Source of the DNA: Branchiostoma floridae
Lineage: Eukaryota > Chordata > Leptocardii > Amphioxiformes > Branchiostomatidae
DNA: 64,000 nt
Direction of reading: 5' to 3'
NCBI RefSeq assembly: GCF_000003815.2
Contig: NC_049986.1
Location: 7,227,165-7,291,164, forward strand
The translations under genes and the position numbers were made by a program. Positions 12,701 through 27,700 of the stretch are shown piece after piece. Below the pieces are notes generated by a model, which was given only the letters and a program-made list of their open reading frames with translations, was not told the DNA's origin and ran no database searches. Each line of letters begins with the position of its first letter. Position 1 is the stretch's first letter.

Positions 12701-15700
12701 CCTTAGCTTCAAAAAGCAGTTCTGCCTGGACTTTTTGGACTCTGTCATCTCAACATTACCACTACTATTCTTTTCAGTTGTTATCTCAAGACCAGTTTGC
12801 TTAAATATCTCAAAGAGCCACACCCCACAATCAAATAAGGCTACAGTGCCATGAGAGGCTGAAATTTAACATGCTTGCTCCTTAGCATAACAAAAAAGCA
12901 ATAATGACTGGACTTTTTGTACTATGTTATCTCACCAATACCCATACTATTATTTTCAGTAATTATCTCAAGACCAGTGTCCTTAGTTACCTGAAAGAAC
13001 CACGCCCCCAATCAAGTAACGTACAGGCTACAGTGCAATGTGGGGCTGAAATTTAGAATACTTGCTCCTTAGCATAAAAAAAGTTCTGACTAGACATTTT
13101 CTACGCTGTGATCTTCACAGTACAGATACTATCATTTTAAGTAGATATCTCAAGACCAATGTGCTGAATTATCTCAAAGAGCCACGCCCCACAATCAAAT
13201 AAGGCTACAGTTCCATGAGAGGCTGAAATTTGAAATGCTTGCTCCTCAGCAAAAAAAATCAGTTCTGACTGGAGTTTTTGCACTCTGTTATCTCAACAAT
13301 ACCCCAATCAAGTTTGAAGATTGAAGCAGTGCAGAAAAGGGCGGCTAGGTTTGTGGCCAATGACAATAGATACACTACTAGTGTATCCCAACTCAAGGAC
13401 AATTTGGGATGGCCCACCCTCAGTGACAGAAGAAAGCGGGCACGCTTAACAATTCTCTACAAGGCCATCAATAGTCTAGTAGCCATACCTGTTTGGTATG
13501 AGCAAAATCTCCACTATAGGCCATAAATAAACTAAGATTCATTACATTTGCATGCAAAACAGACATTTACAGATCAAGTTATTTTCCAAGAACAATCCCT
13601 GAGTGGAACAGTTTACTACCACATCTATAGCTAGTTACATCACGAACACTGAACATCTTCAAGTCGGGGCTGGCCCAGCACATGTGAGTCACGCCTTCTA
13701 TCAAATAGGGCTACAATGCCATGAGATGCTGAAGTTTAAAATGCTTACTCCTTAGTACAAAAATGCAGTTCTGACTGGACTTGGCCCTGATGGGCTTCCA
13801 CTTGATTTTTACAAACTGTTCTGGCCTTCAATTGGTCTCAGTTTTAGTGCACTCTGTTAATTGCAATGCACTCAGTGAAGGAAAACTACCACCCTCCTTC
13901 AGAAAGGCCCTACTAAGATTGATAAAAATGGTGACATTGAATCACTTAGCAAGTGGAGACCTATAAGTCTCTTAAATACCGATTATAAGATACTTGCTTT
14001 TGTCATGGGAAATAGAATTAAACCTCTCCTGGAACATCTAATAGATAAGGACCAGTGTGCTTATATAAAAGGATGTTTCATAGGATAAAATGTCAGATTA
14101 ATTCAAGATATAATCGACTTCTGTGACTCCAAAAATTGGACAGGTATTGTACTATTCATAGATTTTTTAGAAGGCTTTTGATTGAGTGGAGCACAACTTT
14201 ATGTTTAATGTATTAGAGAAATTGAACTTTTGCCCAAATTTTGTAAACTGGGTAAAGATCATGTATTCTAACTGTCTGGCCTCAGTCAGTGGAAAGCCGG
14301 AAAGCCGCTAGTATACAACTGCAGCGGGGTATAAGGCAAGGATGCCCATTAAGTGCGCTACTGTTTCTTTTTGTAGCAGAGGTCCTATTCTATAGCATAC
14401 AAAATAACCAAATTATCAGAGGTGTTACAGTAGACGAAGCAGAAATTAAGATGTGCCAGGTGGCAGACGATACCACTGTTTTCTTGTCCACTGAAGACTC
14501 ACTGTATGAAACACTTGAGTGCCTTAGCTCATTCTCTAATGTGATTGAACCCAACTTAAACAAAGCTAAAACAAAAGGACTGTGGCTAGGTATGTGGAAA
14601 CACAGAAAAAATGAAATAGCAGGTATCCAATGACCAAGTCATTAAGTCACTTGGTGTACATTTTGGTCATAGCAAGGAACAATTAATGAAATTAAACTGG
14701 GATGACAAGGTAAAATAAGTTAAAACAGTTCTCAATACATGGCGCCAAAGGAATCTTACTTTCTTTGGGAAAATAACTATTGTTAAGGCATTGGCAGCTG
14801 CAAAAGTAACATATGTAATGAACATTCTTCCAACACCAAGAACAGTGTTAAAGGAGCTAAATGCTGCCTTTTAAAATTTTGTGTGGAGTGGTAAGGGAGA
14901 CAGAATCAAGCTAATAACGCTAATTGGTAATTACGCCCAGGGTGAAGTAAAAATGCTGACATTTAGAGTGTAAATGATGCCCTACTGTCCTCTTGAGTCA
15001 AAAGAATATGTAATGGAGAAGGTTCATGGAGATGTGTTCCATCCCACTACCCTTTACCAATCATGGGAAGTATAGACCTAGTATTCAAAATGAATTATAC
15101 TGATGAAAAATACCTTGGCAAGTTACCCACTTTTTACAAACAAATCATTTTTGCATGGCAGAGGGTGAATAAAGACTCCCAGAAGCCAAGTACACCAGTA
15201 CATTATCTGCTCTGTATATTCCTTATGTAAAGAAAACCATAGTCTTAGATCATGTTAAAACATCTGATTTGTATGAAAACTTGATTCAACAGAAGTTTAT
15301 ATCACCTTATGTACAAAGGAGATGGGAAACATTATTTGAGTGTAAACCACTTTAGAAAAATGTATGGTATAACCAAACAAACCATGCAATAGGGAAACGG
15401 CTAGCACATATCAATTATAAAATTATGCATGAGATCCTGCCCTGTGGAAAGTTTTTGAAGACATGGAAAAATATGCCAAATGCTTGTGTTAAATGTGATT
15501 GTATTGAAGACTATGAACACCTGTTTTTTAAGTGTAAGGGCTTGAAATTTTTCTGGTATACAATATGTAAGTTGATATACAATTGTTTTAAATGTAATGT
15601 CAAAATTGCGTTGTGAAGAAATAGCACAGAATTTTCCTGTCATGCCTGTAATTAAGGTTTCTATTGCACTGTTGTGATTTGTATGTGTTGTTGTATTTTG

Positions 15701-18700
15701 TGGAATAAAGCCTGTTAAATAAATTATTTTAAAAAAAGCAGTACTAGTTCTGACTGGAATTTTTGTACTCTGTTATCTCAACAATGCCCTTACTATTTAT
15801 TTTCAGTTGTTATCTCAAGACCAGCGTGCTAAATTATCTCAAAGAACCACGCCCCCAATCAAGTAACGTACAGGCTACAGTACAATGTGGGGCTGAAATT
15901 TAAAATGCTTCCTCCTTAGCATAAAAAACAGTTCTGACTAGACTTTTTGTACTCTGTCATCTTCACAGTACCCACAATATCATTTCCAGTAGTTATCGTA
16001 AGACTGCCATCCTTGATTATATTAAAGAGCCACGCCCCTAATCAAATAAGGCAACAGCGAGAGGCTGAAATTTAAATGCTTGCTCCTTAGCATAAAAAAA
16101 AACAGTTCTGACTAGACTTTTTGGACTCTGTCATCTCCACAGTACCCATACTATCATTTTTCATAAGACCAGTGTGCTTATAATTATCTCAAAGACTTTT
16201 TATATTCTGTCATCTTCACAGTACCAATAGTGTCATTTCCAGTAGTTATCGTAAGACTGACATCCTTAATTATATCAAAGAGCCACGCCCCTAATTAAGA
16301 AATGCACAGTCTACAGTGCCACGAGAGGCTGACATTAAAATGCTTGCTCCTTAGCTTAAAAAACAGTTCTGACTGGACTTTTTGTACTCTGTCATCTTCA
16401 CAGTACGCATAATGTCATTTCCAGTATGTACCTTAAGACTGACATCCTTAATTATATCAAAGTGCCACGCCCCCAATCAAACCAGGCTACAGTGCCATGA
16501 GAGGCTGAAATTTAAGAATAAAATGCTTGCTCCTTGGCATAAAAAGCAGTTCTGTCTGAACTTTTTGGACACTGTCATCTCCATAGTACCAATACTTTCA
16601 TTTCCAGTAGTTATCTTAAGACCGGTGTTCTTAAGCATTTCAAAGAGCCACGCTACGAGGAATAACAGACCCAAGCCTGGGTTCCAATTAGGATGTGCGT
16701 GGTTCAACAGGGTAACGTTTGTAACATCAGTGCATAACTTGTTCGAGGAGGTGCCTTTAGCACGAAAATCAGTCCCATTACTCAATATTGGGTACTACTG
16801 GCTGCAAATAATAATACACCAGATGAATACACTAGCCTGTGTTTACACAAGCTCTCGCTGGCTGGGCTTAATGACCCCTTCCATGGCGGAAATTGTAGGG
16901 CCGGCCGCTAGGGGCGCGATTTTAGTCAGGCTAATGAATACACTGGTGAATAACTTACTGAAGGATGGTTTGTTCAGGTGGGGCTAGTCCATTTACTACT
17001 ACAGTAGGGCTGCTACGGTGGGGACTGTCCAATTCATGCTATAGGAGGGACTGTTCAGGTGGGGACAGTCCATTTCTTCCTACAGGATGGAGTGTTCATG
17101 TTGGGACAGACCATTTCTAACTTGCCTCATATATCCCTTGATCTCTTACTAAAGCATATGTTCACACCTGCCTTTGACATCACCTAGCTAAAATTTCACC
17201 TGACATAAATTACACTTAAAAGCGAACCTGTATGTATGTGTAATCGCACATACGTATCTCTAGTTCACTGTCGATGTACCATGCTGACGCCTACTCACGT
17301 GACTGAAGGGTCATAGACCGTACCGTCCGCCCACTGCCAGCCGTTCTCAGTCACGATGTCGGACAGACCAAACCAGTACGTGCCGCTTATCTGCGTCGCC
17401 ATCCATGTCTAAAATGTGAAACAGAGGTCATGAGTCACATGTATGAAAGTCTTATCAAGGAACGCGGCATGTATATAAAATACCTTCATAGATTACGCAA
17501 ATCAGATACAGATATGCAAAACTAGCATCTAATGATGTCAACAGAGGCACCAAAAAATACCTTACATTTTTTCATGAAGGTTTTTGACTTCTTAGACCCA
17601 ATCCTATGCCACTTCTTCATGAACCAAAGATCTATGTACCTTTGATGAAACGTTTTTAGAACACGTTTATACAAATCGAGTCCCAAATTGCATGACTAAC
17701 ATTTCGCTTCTATTTTAAGATAGAACTTTTTATGATTTTCTATTTCTGGGAAAATTAAAAGTTCTTCCCTTCATGATCATGACTTATTCTGTTTCAAAGC
17801 TGTCAATGGAAGCACGCCTGAGCAATCTACCACTCAAAGGTTACGAACGGACCATAGCATTATGCTAGTAGGAGAGATCACAATAGGAAGTTAGCAGAGC
17901 CCTGGAAAGCCGCTAGGAGGACCTTTGTTGATCTTCGTTTTCTGACCCTTACCTACGTAACAAACATCAGAATGATCAATCCACAGCCTCTACAGTTATG
18001 TCCATATAAACGTACATGGGAATTACAGAAATAACCGATGCATTCCTACAGTTCTTGCCAATCAGACGTGTACCGTACTATAAGGCTAACCTCAGAAGCT
18101 TCGCCAAAAATAATCTTTTCGGCAAAAGTTTACGGATAATGCCTAGGTTACACATAGCCGAATTTGGCTCCCGACTCTCTCCCGACTATGGTTTAGGAGT
18201 AATTCGGGAGCTAGTCGGCTGTAGTCGGCTGGCGTTCGGCTCAGTCGGCTGGCGTTCGGCTGGCGTTCTGCTCAGTCGGCTGGTGTTCGGCTGCTCCATC
18301 CGAATGTTTTGAAATGTTCAAAACATTCGGCTCTGAACGGCAACTCTGAAATGGGTCGGTTGGTGGTCGGCTGGTGTTCGGCACGGTCGGCTAGTGTTCG
18401 GTTGGTGTTCGGGAGTAAGTCAGCAGTCAAATTAAATCTTAAACACGCCATAAACACTGCTGACTTACTCCCAGCTTGTTTCCAACTAACCAATGATTCA
18501 CCCCAAGACCGTAGAAAAATCTCTGCTAACTCATTCCCAAGCCAAAAGATTATTGCCAGGACGTAGACGAATCACTCCCGAACTTCACAATACACGACCG
18601 ACATCCAGCCAAAAACAAAAAGAACCATAAATACCGTATTGGTGCTATCTGTGATCCAAATTTGATCTCTTGGTGATGTTTACAAAATAGAGGAAAGGAT

Positions 18701-21700
18701 AATCTTGATTAAAAACGAAAATGAGCACTCTTTTGAAAATCGCTGATTATGTCTATTTCAAGTCGAGAGAGGGTCGGCAATCGGGTGGGAATCAGTCATG
18801 AGTGATTCGGTAGTCTGCGGCTAAAGGTCGGCATGGTAGGGAATAGGTTGGACAGCATTCAGGACACAGTTGAGAGTAAGTCATTTGTGGTCGGGAGATG
18901 TTCGGGACATGTTCGGCGCTAAAAAAATAGGCGTGGCCTAAACTGGTCAGACTGCTCCCGAACTTCTGCCGACTTGGGTCGGCTAAGAGTCGGCTGGTGT
19001 TCGGGAGCCAAAGTCGGCTATGTGTAACCTAGGCATAACATATGACTGTACCAGCATCTATCATCCCTAGATTACAAACATCATAGGACAAACTCAACCG
19101 CTCACTGAGAGCGAGTTCTAACTAACCAACAGATGAAGGGGTTACGAAGGCTGATCAAAACATTCTCTACTCCATTTGAACCGGAATGGTTTGATCCACA
19201 CACACTTTTCAAAGAATCATACGTGCTTGAGGTGTAGCTCTTATGAAGTATTGGCCGAGAACTAGGGACGTCCATACGCGAGGCTCAATGCTCATTTGCA
19301 TCTGAGTAACTTTTCAACCTGGTTTTGAATCCTGTCACGCCACGGATCCTGTTTAAAGAGGTTGTGGTGAACACCAGGTTTGAAGGCCAAATGATTGTAC
19401 ACCAGAGCTAGAGGGAAACAGTTTTCGTGGAGACATTTCCATAGTTTGGCAGTCAGGAGAAAGAAACTGTTGCTGTAAAAAGACTTGATACTTGAGACTG
19501 ATAATTGACCAGTGTTACTATGTGACTTATAGGGACACCTAGTGGAGGGACAAGTCGTGTGATATCGATTACCATCGAAGTACCGTTAGAAAAGGAAAAA
19601 CGCTTCGCCTGTGAGAGAAAGGTACTGGTTTGAGTTAAAGACAGTCGTCAGGGGCACCTGTCTAAATATGAGAGCAATAGGGGCGGATGATGGATTTTTA
19701 CAGATAAGGTATGAGTTTTGTCAGGAATGAGTTTTTTCCGTAAAATGTCACCGCACCTGTTCGTCTGTAGTAGTCAGGCTAGCCAGATCTGCCTGTAGAA
19801 GACGACACTCGTCCCTCGCGTCTTGCCATGTTTTTGGAGTGTCCACTATCAGATAGCAGGACTGCTGGTATCCCAGCCATCCGTCAGGACATGTCTGCGA
19901 GGACACTAAAAATATGGAAAACAAATTTAAGGTACTTAGTGTCTTTGAAAGACATTACTCTGATCTACAAAGGATTGGAAAAGGCCAAGACCATCCCAGT
20001 TATTTGTCTTTTGCCATGCTACCTGCACACAATGCTATACCATTGGGCTCGCCAAAAAGTGAAGACAAACAAGTGACCGTAGGTAACATACCGAGTAATT
20101 ACCTCCATGAAATGTCATGGAGGTTATATTTTCTGTTATGTTTGTCTGTCTGTGTACAAGATAACTCAAGAACAGCTGGATGGATTGGTTTCATACTTGA
20201 TGTGTTGGTGGGATATGATGAAAGCTGGAAGTGATTAGATTTTGGGCCCCGTATCTGTCGTTATAATTGATGTAATAATACCAGACAGAAACCACCCCTA
20301 TATCTGCGATATATTGGAACAGGCAGCGTGGTTTCATTCTTTGTTAATCAGCTTATCTCCAAGCAGGTAGTGAGTGATGGCCATGAACAGATGTCTTTTT
20401 GGAACAGTTGACATCGTAGGACAACTGTTCGGGGGAACCGATAGCCTCGAACAAATGTCTTTTATTTCTGAAACAGTTGACATCGTAGAGCATCCTGGGG
20501 GAACCCGGACAATTTTGAAACTGATAATAGATTGTATTTATGTACTTGTGCATTTAGGGACATGCTGTGTTATATTTCTTTTGTGCTGTTAGATGTTACG
20601 TGGTCCGCATTGCGCATGCGTTACACTGATGTTTTGTTAGTATGTACTCGGTTTTATTACATATCTATTATGTGGATGTGCTTGGTAATCCCTTATCTGA
20701 ACAGATGACGTCGTATAGTAACTGGTTAGGGTATCTGTAACTGTGTGCCGATCCTGGCCAATTTGAATATGATGATTAACTTTGTATCTATATTAATAGC
20801 CACTTGTGCCTTTGGGGACCTGGTGTGCTATACTTCGTTTGTACATCTATATATTTCCTTGCAGCTTCAAAGATATAAATACATGCCGACATTGATAATG
20901 AGCACTGCTATATATATTATGCAAAATCAGTAAACATCATACATCAATGTGTCTCAGGTGTATGTATATGAATTCTGAAACTTAGTCTCTACCTAGCATG
21001 TTACCACCGCTATCATAACTTAGTGTTTAAATCGCGTACAGAACACATCACATTGACTTACACCAAAAACCTACTTAAAAGATAACGTACCTATTACTAC
21101 CAATTTACCAAATGTAAAACACAATCCTGTACGCATCAACAACAAAATTAGCGTCACAAGATAACGCCTTTTAACGGTACCAAATGGTGAAAAAAAATCA
21201 CAGCTTCAAAATGGATACATGACACCGAAATAAGCGTGCAAGAACTTAGTACATAGAGATAAAAATCATGTTCAAAATAGCATCCAAACACACATGCAAG
21301 AACCAGTTGCTGTCGTATAAACCATAACAGGATAGCCAGCTGTTGTATCACGACAACCCCATAGAAGCCAACAGGTAGTAAAGAATTATCGCACCGCTCA
21401 GCCATCTGTTCGACCAAAACAGTACTAAACTCCATTGTTTACCACTAAATATGAAAATAGCAAAATCAGCGTGTCAGAAGAACGATTCCAAATGAAAACA
21501 ACCATACAGCTTTACAAGGCATACCTGAAATGCACGCCATGAGAGGTCTTTGAACTCTTGTTTATGTATTTGCATGAAGTTATGATAGCATTGATTCTGT
21601 GAGCCCACAGGTTTGTGTATAAAATGGGGTGGAGTCCCCATGCATTATGCCCTATGTCTGACCAATGCTCCATCCAGCTCCGCCGAGGTCAACTCAAGTA

Positions 21701-24700
21701 TGAAAATCTTAATACAATCGTCATGTCTCTTGCTCGGATCATTGCAGAAACATAATGTGAAATCGATATGTCTGATATGACAGTTATTCTGGGACCCGGA
21801 TACGTACAAGAAGATCATATCTTCACGTCCAAATGAAAGATGAGTTCTTTTTCTCCTATAGTAGCTGAATACTGCCCCCTAATAGTTCATGATATTCTGA
21901 CCCTGACGTTTATTCGACATCTTGAGGTTAAACAGAAACTATGGTCGTGTGAAAATAGTAGGCCGTAGGCCACATTCTCCGTGACGTACCAGTGCGTTTA
22001 GTTTTTGTAATCATAAGTGATGATAATAAGACAGTCAGCCATTCAACCACATCTGTAAGTTGCCTCACATCAGTTAACAACCATATATAATAAGCCGATT
22101 ACATTGATCGTCCCAGACCGATAAATAAGAACGAACAGGAGGAAAAAATAAATCGTAGTCATAACATTGCTCATAGCTTGCCATGGCAACGTATGCATAA
22201 CACAATCCTCAAAACACAACCCACAAAAGACCCAAGGTCCTTATGTGTGAAAGGTCCTTATGTGTCAAACCTACATATAACAGATACAATCCTGTTCTGT
22301 TTTGGCGTGTAGTGTTTTATTTGATATGGTGTTAGGCAAGAAGATCCTCAGGATTCTGCGTAAACACTTGTTTTGAAAAACATTGAGCTTGTGTTTGATG
22401 TGTGCCGTCTCCTTCCAGCACTCTGCTCCGTACAGGAGTACACTAAGCACGTTGCTCTTGTAGATCTTTAGTTTTGTGCTGATATTTATGCTGGTACTTC
22501 TCCATACAGGCCTGAGGATTGCAAAAGCTTGGTTAGCTTTGCTTATTCTCGTATTCACTTCTTTGGTGCAGTCACCGTCATCAGTTTCTTTACTGACCAA
22601 ATAAGTGAATTCCTTGACTTCTTCCAGGGGTTTTCCATTGATCAAAATGGGGTCGTTGTTTGTTGTGTTTATCATTACTTCAGTCTTTCCCTCGTTTACT
22701 TTCAGACCGATAGTATTAGATATCCGGCTCAGATTTTCTGTTTTTGCTCGAACATCGACATGTCTATTTGGCAGGAGACCCAAACCATCTGCATAGTCGA
22801 GGTCTTCTAGGATGTTGTTAATTGTCCATTGCAATTGTATGCCCCTTCTTTTGTCTTGTGTGGTGTTTTTCATCAACCAGTCAATTGCAAGGGAAAAGAG
22901 TTGTGGGGACAATATGCATCCTTGTTTTACCCCGGTGTTTACATGGAAAGAGTCAGTGAGGGCATTGTTATGTATGACTCTGCAGGAGAAGTTTTCATAC
23001 AGGGATTTGATAATGTTTACAATTTTCGTTGGAATGCCATAATGTCTGAGGATTTTCCAGAGTGAGTCACGATGCAGGCTGTCGAAGGCTTTTTCGAAAT
23101 CGATAAAAACCACATAAAGGGAGCTGTTCCATTCCTGAGTCTGTTCTAATATCTGTCTTAGCACAAAAATATGGTCTGTACAAGAGCGGCCTTTTCTAAA
23201 GCCAGCTTGTTCGGTCCTCAGAATGGCATCTATAGCTGCTGAGATGCGTCGGAGGATGATGCGACTGAACACTTTGCAGGTAAGTGATAACAGAGTAATA
23301 CCCCTCCAGTTGTTACAGTTTTGTAGACTTCCTTTCTTGGGTATTTTAACAATCGAACCAGTTTTCCACTCGTCAGGTATGGTTTCACTGTTCCATATTT
23401 CTTGGAAGATGTCTCTGAGAATTTTGGGGGTTATTTGATCTTCTGCCTTTAGCATTTCAGGGCATACCCCCTTATGTGTGAAACCTACATATAATAGATA
23501 CAATCTTTCCGATGTCATTCCGTTGCATTTGAGCTGACTTTACATAAAGGGGGGAGGTTTACGAAACAAGAAAAATTCTCGACCATACAGTAAAGTGTAC
23601 AAAGCAGCTGTTGAATGAGCCCAAATATTCCGTAGATTGGAAAAAAGTATCGGAAAACAGATAACTAATGTCATAGAATGCCAAAGTAAATATAAAGTCA
23701 AAGAATAAGATGTGAAAGAACAAAAATAAAAAAGCTATTGTTCGTAGTTGTATGTACCATTACAGAAAATTTAGGTACAGGTACAGGTCTAGGTCCGGCC
23801 TGCCCTGATTGTAACTTTTGAATTGGCGATACTCAAAACAATGGTCAATTTCGCTACAAATGAATCTACTTGGTGGATTATCCGACTCCCAATGGCGTTT
23901 TAAAATCTCATCTCCATTTAATCAAGGCTAACTGTCTCTGCACCTTTGACTGTAGAAACTTGCTACAAATGACTATAGACTCTACTCGACTTCGCTCATG
24001 TTATTTTCTTGGCCCGGTAAGCGCCATAACGCCTGACGATATAGTGTGTTGATTTCCTAATCGGCAAAACCCGTTTAATTGATTTTCTAAGTGTTTTTCG
24101 GACTGGTCCAAGAAGAAGAAAAACGGATTTGTACTGTACCGGTCCCTACACCTAATTATTGATATACCATATTACGTGTGTGTTCAGTCCTGTGCTGTAA
24201 CGTGGTTTCATACTGAAGGTAACTTTTTTGTGGGGCCAAACTTGTTTTATTTGCGTGCTCCCAGCAGTTTGGGGGATACCAGGGGATGTCATCCGTATAA
24301 TCAAATCAAAATGACCTACGCTGAAGCCATGAGTGAAGGGGATCCGCAAGCCAATGCCTGTCCCATTGAAATGTACACAAAAAGGCACAGAAAGACAGTG
24401 GCAATAACTCACCTTTATGACGTTACTGGCATACAGACTTACCCTCATATGAAAGCCCATCATCTCAGCTGAGATAAAACACCACTGTCATTAAAAATTG
24501 TACGGCATAACTTGCAAAAAAATACCACAAAACCCTTCCACCCCCGCAAACGTATAACCACCAAGGGAAGGGGCCCTGGCACAACCAGGAAATAGTCCCA
24601 ACTTTATATCCAACTTTATATCCCATGATAACCACAAAAACTCAGATTTTCGGCCATAATCAGAAAGTAGAAACCCTCCCCAGTCACATTGACCTCAAAA

Positions 24701-27700
24701 CTGCCAAGATTTCTACCCATTTTTTTCCAAGAAAAAATATCTCAAGTTTTAGACACGGAACTTCATTGGATGCCGGATCGCTGGCGGATGCCCTGAAGAA
24801 AACGAAGAGCCGGCCGGTGGACACGTACGTTTTGTATCCGGTCAGCGACGAACGACACTCACTTATCGGTCATGTCAGCGTAGTACTATTTCGTCTTTGG
24901 ATCCCTTTTAACGGGGAGCTCCCTGGGTAGTTAACCAGGTGTCTCCGTGAGAAGGTGCGAGTAATTCCCTGATCGACCGACTCCTCGGTAGCTCCTTGGC
25001 CGATCGATGGGTGGCATCCTGGTCCATTCCCGGGCTGCTCTCGGTCGATTCCTAAGCGGCTCCCTTGACCATTCCTGGGTGATTTCTGGCCAATTCCTGG
25101 GCAGATGTTGAGCGATTCTGGGGCGGTCTCTTGCCCGATATCTTGGCATGGCGGCGTGGTTGCTATGTAGCTCCCTGGCTTGAGAGGCTCTCGGGTTGTT
25201 CCTGGGCGACTCTCCACGTGATTCCATCCATGTGGGTTGAATCCATGGGCAATCTATAATTATTGGTGGATCTTAGCTTGGCCGATTCCGAGGCTTTCAT
25301 GGATTTCTGTGTGGGTCCTGGACGGCTAGCGCTCGTTTTGATGGTTTCTGGGAGGCTCTGTTGGCAATTGCTTGGCAGTTCTTGAGTGGCCCTCTGTGCT
25401 GTTTTTATCTGCTGCCTGGTAGAACGTTAACTTTGTGTAGTTCTTAGGTCAACCTCTGGGCTGTAACATGGCGGATCCTAAGCTAATTTCCAATACAGAA
25501 AATTCTGGTCCAGGTCCAGGGTCGGACCTGAACCTGCCCTGATTGTAACTTGTGAATTGGCGAACTCAAAACCATGGTCAATTTCGCTACGGAGGAATGT
25601 GAAGTGTCCGACTCCCAATGGCGTTTTAAAATCCTCTCTTCGTGTAATCAAGGCTAACTGTCTCTGAACCTTTGATTGTAGAAACTACAAATGACTATAG
25701 ACTCTACTCGACATCGCTCATGTTAGTTTCTTGGCCCTGTATGCGCTGACGATATAGTATGTTCATTTTCTAATCGGCGAAACCCGTTTCATTGATTTCC
25801 GTTCGTTGGTGGCTCGCCCTGCTCTCCTGTTGGCTCCCTGCATTTGGGATCCGGAGATTCTCCGGGTTGGACCCTTTGTAGGGTCCCTGGGCTGGTCGGG
25901 TGGCTGGCCTCGTGGTAACGGTCTCATTGATGTATTACTCCGAGTGGGTAAAAGAGATCCGAGCCAAACAAGAAATCTTTTTAAAAAAGCTGTGCCTTGC
26001 CGCGTATTTTATGTTATTTTGGTAAGTTAGACTAGATTCTACGCTTAAAAATCCCGAGTTCCACATGTCGCCCCCCTCCCCCCTCATTATCATAATTTAT
26101 GTCAGATGAATTATTGGCACATTAAACAGGTTTTGTAAAACTTTTTGACCCACAATGAATATGCATTATTTTTTATTACAAACTAAGTTCCTTCTGATGC
26201 AATTTGTGATATATATTTATATAAACATGGTGAGTTAAAGCGTAGATTTATTACGCTGGACCACATACAGTAACATGCGTCTAGAAGAGCCTTTTAATAC
26301 TCGCCTGGAATGTACCATTGTCTAACTAAGCCATGAAACTTGACAGAGATGGCACGTTGATCGCGTTGACGTAGGACGTCATTGTGACAAGTGTCATTCC
26401 ATGCTTGTTTTGGTATGGCAGCCTTTTTTGGGAAAAGGTGTCAGCTCTGCGCAAAGGCTTGTGCTTACTGTGATCATCTCTCGGTCGTTCTTGACTAAGA
26501 CTCTGGTCTTGCACCTGTGGCTTTACGGGAGGATGTTGTGGTGCGTCATTCATGCCAATGAGGGTTTTCCGAGGCGTGAAGATGTGTACAATGTCTGTGG
26601 AACGTAGGTCATATGTTGTTGAGTAGTTGATCGCACAGTGATGTTGTTCTGGAATTGTTTTGATTGTTGGTTTCTTTTGGAGATCTTGCTTTCCCTACAG
26701 GGGAGCCTGTGGGCTCGCCCAGGTTTGGTCCTGGGGCCATTTGCCATGGACCATCACATCACATCGCTTTGTTTCCGCTGATTAGTTTCTTCTGGCTTGT
26801 CTTGGGTTTTCTTACCAAGTGAAGCCTTGGGCTTGACCTAGTCGATCCAAGGACGTTGGGTGATCCAAGGATCTACTATCAAGGATTTAATGTTCTTGAC
26901 TAGTTTGAGCTGCTCTCTCTTCGCCGAGTTTGATGTGCTTGCNNNNNNNNNNNNNNNNNNNNNNNNNNNNNNNNNNNNNNNNNNNNNNNNNNNNNNNNNN
27001 NNNNNNNNNNNNNNNNNNNNNNNNNNNNNNNNNNNNNNNNNNNNNNNNNNNNNNNNNNNNNNNNNNNNNNNNNNNNNNNNNNNNNNNNNNNNNNNNNNNN
27101 NNNNNNNNNNNNNNNNNNNNNNNNNNNNNNNNNNNNNNNNNNNNNNNNNNNNNNNNNNNNNNNNNNNNNNNNNNNNNNNNNNNNNNNNNNNNNNNNNNNN
27201 NNNNNNNNNNNNNNNNNNNNNNNNNNNNNNNNNNNNNNNNNNNNNNNNNNNNNNNNNNNNNNNNNNNNNNNNNNNNNNNNNNNNNNNNNNNNNNNNNNNN
27301 NNNNNNNNNNNNNNNNNNNNNNNNNNNNNNNNNNNNNNNNNNNNNNNNNNNNNNNNNNNNNNNNNNNNNNNNNNNNNNNNNNNNNNNNNNNNNNNNNNNN
27401 NNNNNNNNNNNNNNNNNNNNNNNNNNNNNNNNNNNNNNNNNNNNNNNNNNNNNNNNNNNNNNNNNNNNNNNNNNNNNNNNNNNNNNNNNNNNNNNNNNNN
27501 NNNNNNNNNNNNNNNNNNNNNNNNNNNNNNNNNNNNNNNNNNNNNNNNNNNNNNNNNNNNNNNNNNNNNNNNNNNNNNNNNNNNNNNNNNNNNNNNNNNN
27601 NNNNNNNNNNNNNNNNNNNNNNNNNNNNNNNNNNNNNNNNNNNNNNNNNNNNNNNNNNNNNNNNNNNNNNNNNNNNNNNNNNNNNNNNNNNNNNNNNNNN

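Larger units (their letters stand above)
12530..16660. repeat. Satellite array, about 180-bp monomer, in intron 3
   Basis: Monomers contain GACTGGACTTTTTGTACTCT, a GTTATCTCAAGACCAGTGTG-like block, AAAGAGCCACGCCC and CTTGCTCCTTAGC. Starts recur near 12728, 12910, 13093, 13270, and after the insertions near 15755, 15937, 16113, 16376 and 16560, i.e. every 176-184 bp. Two retroelement pieces interrupt the array at 13300-13690 and 13775-15740. Confidence 0.85.
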
